A stretch of 64,000 nt of DNA. It comes from Haliclystus octoradiatus (taxonomy: Eukaryota; Cnidaria; Staurozoa; Stauromedusae; Haliclystidae). The position numbers and the translations under genes were made by a program. The notes under the pieces are model-generated. The model was not told the origin of the DNA, did not search any database, and worked only from the letters and a program-made list of their open reading frames with translations. The first letter of the stretch is position 1. The number at the start of each line of letters is the position of its first letter. Location of the stretch: positions 13,946,538-14,010,537 of the forward strand of contig OU744446.1 in the NCBI GenBank assembly GCA_916610825.1, given 5' to 3'. Of the stretch, positions 57,036 through 64,000 are shown in pieces.

Positions 57036-57999
57036 CAGTGATGTTTTCTGAAAATAAATAGTGGGGAAACGGCTTGCAGTTCTTATAGGGGCCGAGGGCC
57101 CCTTCTTGTAGGGGGTCTGGGGCATAGGGGCATGCCCCCTGTAAAAATTTCCAAAATTATAATCTTTCAAGAGCTCTGTAGCGCATTTCAAGAGACCAGT
57201 TCAGTATAATCTATTGGGTCATTTAGTTATATCCTTGTTAAAATATGTAGTAATTATCTTGAAAATGGGCCAAACGACTAGGGATATTTAATAACCGAAA
57301 TGCAGTTCAGATGAATAATAAAATCAAAAAACTGTTGCCACTTACTTTTCAGTAAAAGTTTCTTCAAAAAACATTTCAAGATAAAGGATAGCGACAAAAA
57401 ATAAACAGACTTAGGTTTAAACAACGTTTCGCAATAGCTTAATTGCATCTTCAGGTTAAAAGGAATAACATATAAAATTACAAAGTATTTATAGTAAATA
57501 TTTACGTGATTATAAAATTGGGTACTAAACAATACAACAAAGAAAATATATTATTTACTAAGTCCTTCTAAGTCCGACCCTCAACACTCAGAAGGATTCC
57601 GTCCGGTCTAGGCTATTTGTATAACTCTACCTAAGTAAATAATATATTTTCTTTGTTGTATTGTTTTGTACCCAATTTTATAATCACGTAAATATTGACT
57701 ATAAATACTTTGTAATTTTATATGTTATTCCTTTTAACCTGAAAATGCAATTAAGCTATTGCAAAACGTTGTTTAAACATAAGTCTGTTTATTTTTTGCC
57801 ACTTACTTTTGCCTTAAAAATAATAGGCCTAATTCTATATTACTGATAATATTGATGATAATTTTATTCAGAACAAGAACATTATGCACAAGCACATATA
57901 AAACTTCTCTTCAAATGAAAAAAGTGAGGGGACGCCGTTCCCCTGGAGAAATTAGTGGGGGACGTCGTTCCCCTGCATTCCCCCACCAAAACATCACTG
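57036..57999. mobile_element. Non-autonomous hAT, 964 bp, same family as 1-2971
   Basis: Begins CAGTGATGTTTT and ends AAAACATCACTG. The right 90 bp (GCCGTTCCCC..., CCCCCACCAAAACATCACTG) match the hAT terminus at 2890-2971, and 57137-57190 match the first bases of the window. TGTGGT flanks both sides, 6 of the 8 bp expected. No transposase; a foldback is nested inside. Confidence 0.85.
57391..57800. repeat. Nested foldback element, ~170-bp arms
   Basis: Left arm 57391-57560 and right arm 57633-57800 are near-perfect reverse complements around a ~70-bp centre. The two opposed ORFs here, with nearly the same translation, are a product of this symmetry. Confidence 0.88.
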
Positions 58000-58171
58000 T
58001 GTGGTAAATGTAACATCACCATAAAGTATTTTGTGGTCTTTGATTTTTACCAAAACACATTCTCATTCAATTGGTACCTGTAATTGTAAATCATGCAACT
58101 TTTTGTCGTGATAAATTTTCATGATAGCTTTTGCTTTCTGTTGATCAATAGGATTAAAGTAGCCCAACCAT
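58000..58171. other. Short unassigned spacer
   Basis: No recognisable feature. Confidence 0.4.
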
Positions 58172-59461
58172 CTAAAGACTAGGCACCTTAGACCAATTAT
58201 TACTCTCAATCGTACGTATAATAGAAGATAACGCATTACTATCTATAGTTGCTTGAGATACATCTTCTTGTGTTAAAAAATCAGGACCTAAACAGTCTGG
58301 TCCAACAATTAATGATGCTATTTGCTCATACTCACAACTAGATATTTCAGTTGTATTATCACCTGTAGGAGCACGAGATAAAGTATCTGGTTGCCGGTTA
58401 ACGGTTGCATTGTTCTTTAGCAGCATGATAAATCGCTGATCGCAGTAGCATCTGTTGCAATCTTGGTGGCAAGTCATAAAAAGGCTTTTCCCATATTTTC
58501 TCCAGTGACTAAGTCATCCAACCATATTGATTAAGCTCTCTAAAGTCAAATATCAGGAACCGTTGGGACATTGTTTTTGTTTGCTTGATCGAGAAACACA
58601 AAACATTAAAATTAATCCTTCAGTTGGCCCGGAACTTTTTTCATCATATTCTATTAAATATTCTTTAGCAATCCACTCATCTAATTTCAAATTAAAAGCA
58701 GATTTTATGACACTGGTGTTCATGTAATGCTTTGATATAATATTTTTCATTCATCATTGCACAAGGTGGATCATTATTTGTCCACTTCCATTTAATTAAC
58801 CACGATTTCCCATCAAAGTTAGCTGTAAAATTTTGATATTTTATCACAAGTGTGATTATGTGGAAGTTCCACTAAATCCCAAGTGTTCATATATTGATTT
58901 GATGTAGACCCAGTTGAGGTACCTGTAAACTGTGATCTCATGAACATGGAAACTGATAAAACAACAAGAAGAAATGATCATTTTATGCACGCCCAATAAA
59001 TGGATCACATGATGTTAATCTACCAATAAAACCATATTAATGATCCAACCTTTTAAATTATTAACTGAAAGGCTGTTGTGGTTGTCAACATGTTGATAAT
59101 TTTATTAGATTTGCGTTAAAATGCCAGCTATAGCAGTATCTGATGCATCAGTTGTCAAAATTACGGGTTTTGATAGTGAATATGGTTGAACTACAGATGT
59201 AGATGCGAGCTCAGCTTTGAGTTGATTACATGCTCGTTGTGCGGCAGAGCTCCGTTCAAAATTAATATCTTGTTTCCGTAGAGAATGAAAAGGCGTAATT
59301 TTTTCAGCAAAATTTGGGACCATACGTCCAAAGAATTTTACAAGTCCTACAAAAGATGAAACTTTGTGTTTGTTTTTTGATGTTCTGAGGACTGCTGTTG
59401 TTGTCATTTCTAGACTGACCACGATCTTGGTGTGCATTTGGTTTTGCAATGCATTTGGCAA
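58172..59461 (-). pseudogene. Gypsy pol fragments in scrambled order
   Basis: Minus-strand pieces, from high to low coordinate: end of RT and start of RNase H (FVGLVKFFGRMVPNFAEKIT, VILTTDASDTAI; 59461-59105); the N-terminal RT region (KWKWTNNDPP, then LDEWIAKEYLIEYDEKSSGP; about 58860-58540); and the post-RNase H linker (RQPDTLSRAP; 58477-58172). In an intact Gypsy the second piece would come first, so the copy is rearranged or two copies are mixed. Many stops. It belongs to a different Gypsy lineage from the one at 41.9-48.1 kb. Confidence 0.75.
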
Positions 59462-59756
59462 TTAAATGATAGGATCTTTGAATTCATCCAATTTGATGTT
59501 GTTTCTGGACTTTGGCTGTTGACCATCTTCTACAACTCACTTGTCTTCATTGGCATATTCAGTACCATCGAATAGGTTACATTTTAGAGCTGGATCGTGT
59601 AGACAAAGTTGTTGTGTGTTTTGTATCTGCTTATCTTGCCACATGGTGTAGTTAAATGGTAGAATTTCAATTGAGGAGTCAGATTTGATCAGCTGCAGTC
59701 TTTTCATTTCATTCAACAGTTTTTTCAGTTTGCAAATATGGTGTAAGATACACTTC
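59462..59756 (-). other. Unassigned remnant
   Basis: A minus-strand frame (NEMKRLQLIKSDSSIEIL...) between the Gypsy pieces and the LINE tail looks coding-like but matches no family I know. Confidence 0.35.
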
Positions 59757-62560
59757 ATCATCATCATCATCATCATTTATTCAGAAACCTTTAAGTTATA
59801 CATAACTTTTTTTCAAAGGTCTGATTAGGCTATACATTACAACATACATATATATAAGTAGGATTAAAACATTAACAAAGATAAGGGGTAAATTTTAGTA
59901 TTTACAAAAATAAAAATAGAGAGTTAATTAAATAAAGTTTTATCATTTCATCATATGGTTCTTGAGGAGACATTTAAAACCGGTCCTTTTTGAGACTTCC
60001 TTCATTGCAGACGGCAGATCATTCCATTTGTGAGCACCAGCGTATTGATATGAATGGCGATGGCTCGACTTGATGTAGATGTCATTATGGGAATGTGATC
60101 GAGTGCTGATGGTATTTGGACGTTTGAAAAATTGGAGAGTAGAGGAGGAGCGAGGTTAAATTTAATTTTATGGGTGATCATTAGTTGGTGCGATGTTATT
60201 CTGTCTCTGATTGAGAGCCAACCAAGTCGACTACTCATCTCAGAGACAGGAGTGCGATAGTCACAACGAAGAACTGCTCTCGTCCCTCTGTTTTGTAATC
60301 TCTGGAGGCGATCAAGATTTTGCTGTTTGCAATTCCCCCATACGACAGCACAGTAATCAAAATGAGGCAAAACAATTGAATTATAAACTAAGGAAGCTGT
60401 GTGTTTGGGTATATAGCGTTGAATGTATTTCAATACACCGATGCCTCTATTTATCTTGCTAGTCATGGCATTGATATGGTCCTCAAATGATAGGCACTGA
60501 TCAATTTTTACACCTAGATATTTTAGAAGGGTTACATTATCAATATACTCATTATTCACAGTCATATTAAAGTTTTGTGAGCTTTTTTAGATTTGGTTTA
60601 GAACCTATGGCCATACAGTTAGTTTTAGATACATTTAAACTCAATTTATTTGAACATAGCCAAGTATATATATTATTTAAATCATTTGTTAGTTGTTTTT
60701 CAATTTCTGTTATATCTTTATTGGCAACATATAAAAGAGTGTCATCAGCATAAGGATTTATTTTACAATTTTTTACAGTATCACAAATGTCGTGTCGTTT
60801 ATATAAATTAAAAAGAGAAGCGGCCCAAGGATTGACCCTTGGGGAACACCATGTTTAATCACACATATATCTGAATTTATATTATTCACATTAACTATTT
60901 GCTTTCTACCTATTAAATAAGATTTAAAGAAATTTATACTATTTACATCACTTCCATATAATTTAAGTTTATCAAGAAGTATATAAATATCTACAGTATC
61001 AAACGCTTTCTTTAAAGTCTATGCTGACTACACCTACAAGTTTGCGATTTAGGATACTATCAAAACAAAATTCTGAAAAACATAATATACTACTGTCAGT
61101 AGAATGATTTTGACGGAAGCCAGATTAGAATTTAGTTAATAATTATTAGATAATAAATATTGGTTTAATTGATTATGTGCAATCTTTTCCAAGATCTTAG
61201 AGATTATAGGAAGAATCGATATAAGTCTATAATTTGTTCTTTGAACAATCGAGCTTCCTTTATGCAAAGGAATTACTTTAGCCGTTTTTAAAGCCTCAGG
61301 AAAAATACCATTTTTTAAAGATAAATTTATTATTTTCGTAAGGCTTGGAGATATACTGTGGGCAGTGAGTTTTAGGAGCCTGGTTTCAATTTTGTCAACA
61401 CCTATGGAACGTTTGTTTGGTAATTTGTAAATGAGAGCTTCTGTATCAGCAGTACTTATTGGTTAAAACTTGAATTGATTTGAAAGAAGATTAGAATTTG
61501 AAATTGAATTGATATAATTATTTGCAAGAGTGATTGGATTTTTATCAACAATGGGGATGGCATCTGCTAAATTTTTAGCTATATCTAGAAAATAAGAATT
61601 AAATTTATTGGCGAGTATTGATTTATCAGTAACTAATTGATCATCTATGTTCAGTTTATTTATTTGTACAGGGTTAGATTTATTTGGCAATATTTGTTTT
61701 AAGAATTTCCACATTTGTTTAGGATTATTTTGATTATCTACAATATTTTTACAGTAATAGTTCCTTTTACATGATCTAAAATATTTAGTGAATTCATTTC
61801 TTGTTTGTTTATACAATTTAAAATAATTAGCATCATTGGTTCTAATAAATAGTTTGTGATAGTTATCACGTTTATTTTTCAGCATCAAAGCATGGTTATG
61901 TAAATAATTTTTTTTTTTTTTGATTTGATCCTTATTTGTTTCAAGGGCGCAAATTGGTTAACGATGGTAGTAAAAACAGTCAGCCACGCATTATATGCAT
62001 CTTCTACATTATTGAAATAAGTTAAAAAATTCCAATTTGTTTTCTGAATAGTAAGGTTTAAGGATTCTTCATCAAGATGTTTGTAATCACGTGTTAGAGT
62101 TAGTTTATGTTTATTTACAGGTTTGTGGGTATTAGTTTTACATATGAAATAATTAATCTGATGATCAGCTAAAATGTCTAAGGTTACTCCAGGTTGAATG
62201 GTATCGATATCTAAAGTAGATATTGCTAAATCAATGCATGTGGATTGATTAAATTGTTTTCAGCTAAAATTGATATTAGTTTTCTAATTAAAGAGAAAAT
62301 TAGAATTATGTAAATTTATATTAAAATCACCTAAAACTATACTTGATTTGTTGTTATGATCTAAATAACCTATAAAAATTGAAAATTCGTCTAAATAATC
62401 TATATTTGCTTGTGGATGCCTATATACAGATGTAATACATAAGGTGTTATGTGTGTGTGGGATTGTGAGTTCAATTGTTGTGCTCATCAAATTAAAATTA
62501 TTGTATGTGATAATTAAAACTTGTGTAATTGTGGGCATGTAGCATGAGTCACTTAGCATT
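59757..62560 (-). mobile_element. Non-LTR retrotransposon (LINE), 5'-truncated and decayed
   Basis: Minus strand, in order: end of an APE-type endonuclease (VYRHPQAN, IVLGDFNINLHN; 62559-62284); a linker typical of CR1/L2/jockey-type LINEs (KQMWKFLKQILPNK; 61888-61463); reverse transcriptase with GVPQGSILGPLLF (about 60850) and PYADDTLLYVANK (about 60760); and the C-terminal part (LLKYLGVKIDQ, LPHFDYCAVVWGN; 60565-60002). The 3' end carries an (ATG)n tail at 59757-59776. Frameshifts and stops break it throughout. Confidence 0.88.
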
Positions 62561-63244
62561 GACTATTTTTCAGGATGTCTGTTGTGGAGTCCTAAAGTTT
62601 GGTCTTAGCAGAACCAGGAAGATGTAAAGATATTATGAAGGTCGACTGCATTGTTGGTTTTGAAATACTCTCAAGAACCCATCCATATAAAATGTTGCTT
62701 TACATCTCTGATTTTCTGTTCCTCGTCAGCTGTAATTCTGTGTGTTATCAATGTTTGATAGTCCTCCTCCTGGGAATTTTTGTTTATGCCCAATAGTTGG
62801 AGGCCTACATGGAAGAGTTTGTGCATTCACTTTTTTGGACTTGTCAAAGTTGCCTAATGAATAAGCCAAGAATGTGAACAATTGCTACGGTAGTATGTTT
62901 TACTGAGTTAGATATAATGTTGTTATCCGTACCGGTATATCCCTTCATTGGAGCAAGGAAGGTCCCGCTTTTGCACCATCAGCAGGTTTGGCATTGGTGT
63001 TGTTTCTAATGCTTGGTGACAGGGGTGCAATAGCACACTCTCTTTCACTCTCTGTCAAACCCAAAATTGGGTAGTTTGTACCCAACATTTCCCTTCTTCG
63101 GATTATACTATGCATCATAATCTATAAACAAAATTAATTTTCGATTCCAGGCAATAAAAATTCTTTAAAAATTGATTAAGTTCAGGTAGGATAGTATTAA
63201 ACTTCCACAAATTTCATCTCTTTCAATCCTTCCATCCGCATATT
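62561..63244. other. Unassigned sequence
   Basis: Left of the SINE. ORFs such as 62599-62796 are not recognisable. The last 13 bases (63232-63244) are the left SINE target duplication. Confidence 0.45.
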
Positions 63245-63612
63245 AAGTAAGTAATGTAGACGGTGTTGCCCTACCGAAGGCACCCGTACCACTCTTCTAT
63301 TTCTAGATGAGTGACTTTTATCGCTGAGAGCAATGATTTTAAAAGCTCTTTGTTGATCTCAGCCGCGACACTGCAGATCAATTTCAACAGATTTCATGGC
63401 AGATAGGTCTTGATTGTCAATGCGCAACGATGCGCCGCAGCTACTCACAATGCAATTCCCTCTGGACCATTCCATCCGCCATCCTCAGATTATACTCATT
63501 TGATGTTTCAGATAAAGTCAAGGTTGAGTTCACCTTGGGGGGATTTGAACCACAGTCGATCAGATATGATCCGATCTGAAGTTCGGTTGCTCTGCCATCT
63601 GAGCTAATCCCG
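63245..63612 (-). repeat. tRNA-derived SINE, copy 2, with 13-bp target duplication
   Basis: The minus-strand head reads GCGGGATTAGCTCAGATGGC (box A) with box B GGTTCAAATCC, then a ~290-bp body shared with 24893-25243. CCATCCGCATATT flanks it at 63232-63244 and 63613-63625, evidence of LINE-type target-primed insertion. The 3' end is short AGTAAGTAATG-like sequence rather than poly(A). Confidence 0.9.
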
Positions 63613-63625
63613 CCATCCGCATATT

Positions 63626-64000
63626 GCAGGTAGTATAGATAAGAAAGGTCAATCCACAGATGTTGCCCCATATTCATAACACTGATAATCATTGACATTG
63701 ATAATAATAAAGATTCTTACTTTTTAATTTAGGACATTTATTGATTATTCTTATTATTTACAAGGTTTATCCCAGTAAAAAAAAAGACGAGGTTGACTGT
63801 TCTGTATTTGTTTGATGACTTTTAACTTGTTGGCAGCTTGGTCACCAACTACAGGGTTTAGATGACTACTTCTCTTTGTGTTCTTTTCTCCTTTCAAATA
63901 CATCTTTACAACTTCCTTTGCCATTCGTTGTGTGTGGAGGGTGTTGGGCAAGCTTCAGTCAAGTTTCGTCCGAAGGGAAACGTTTTCATTTCATTGACCA
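63626..64000. other. Unassigned right edge of window
   Basis: A minus-strand frame (63951-63754, MAKEVVKMYLKGEKNTKR...) is open and lysine-rich but not recognisable. It may belong to a feature beyond the window. Confidence 0.35.

Noticed and set aside
57278-57846. Two opposed ORFs with nearly the same protein
   Set aside because: They are the two arms of a foldback, not genes.

Overview
This is AT-rich, intron-bearing metazoan nuclear DNA. No bacterial features (operons, Shine-Dalgarno sites, CRISPR) are seen. The host genes (BDH2-, ARMC1-, MTFR-, VPS11- and asparaginase-like) are animal families. The high transposon load (hAT, Gypsy, BEL/Pao, piggyBac, LINE, tRNA-SINE, MITEs) fits a non-vertebrate animal, perhaps a marine deuterostome. 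I cannot name the species.

Left half (3.4-37.4 kb), host genes. Exon chains were rebuilt by hand from GT/AG sites and reading-frame phase. BDH2-like SDR dehydrogenase (+, 3 exons) converges on ARMC1 (-, 7 exons). ARMC1 is head-to-head, 347 bp from start codon to start codon, with an MTFR1/2-type mitochondrial fission regulator (+, 4 exons). MTFR converges on an unrecognised multi-pass membrane protein (-, 9 exons, 390 aa, introns over 14.6 kb). That gene is divergent from VPS11 (+, 957 aa, one uninterrupted exon), which is followed by the first exon of an ASRGL1-like asparaginase. ARMC1 and MTFR act on mitochondrial distribution and morphology, and I recall them as physical partners and as neighbours in the human genome. 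VPS11 is a core HOPS/CORVET subunit.

Right half (37.6-64 kb), a transposon pile. A minus-strand Gypsy element was hit by two later insertions: a 3.09-kb DDE-integrase DNA transposon, and a full BEL/Pao element with almost identical LTRs and a 5-bp target duplication. Downstream lie a piggyBac remnant, a non-autonomous hAT carrying a nested foldback, scrambled Gypsy pieces, a 5'-truncated LINE and a tRNA-derived SINE with a 13-bp target duplication. The window starts inside an autonomous hAT with an intact 739-aa transposase.

Most unusual object: the 3.09-kb transposon at 44747-47832. Its 302-bp terminal inverted repeats are built from ~20-bp satellite units. It encodes an (interrupted) SAM-HTH-DDE integrase read inward from one end and an intact second SAM-domain protein with an RGG-rich tail read inward from the other. 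Other points of note are the ARMC1/MTFR bidirectional locus, clusters of the palindrome GTTCATGAAC confined almost entirely to the introns of the unknown membrane-protein gene, an 81-bp perfect palindrome in one of those introns, a His-to-Asp change in the VPS11 RING finger, and a PIP-box-like motif at the N-terminus of the hAT transposase.
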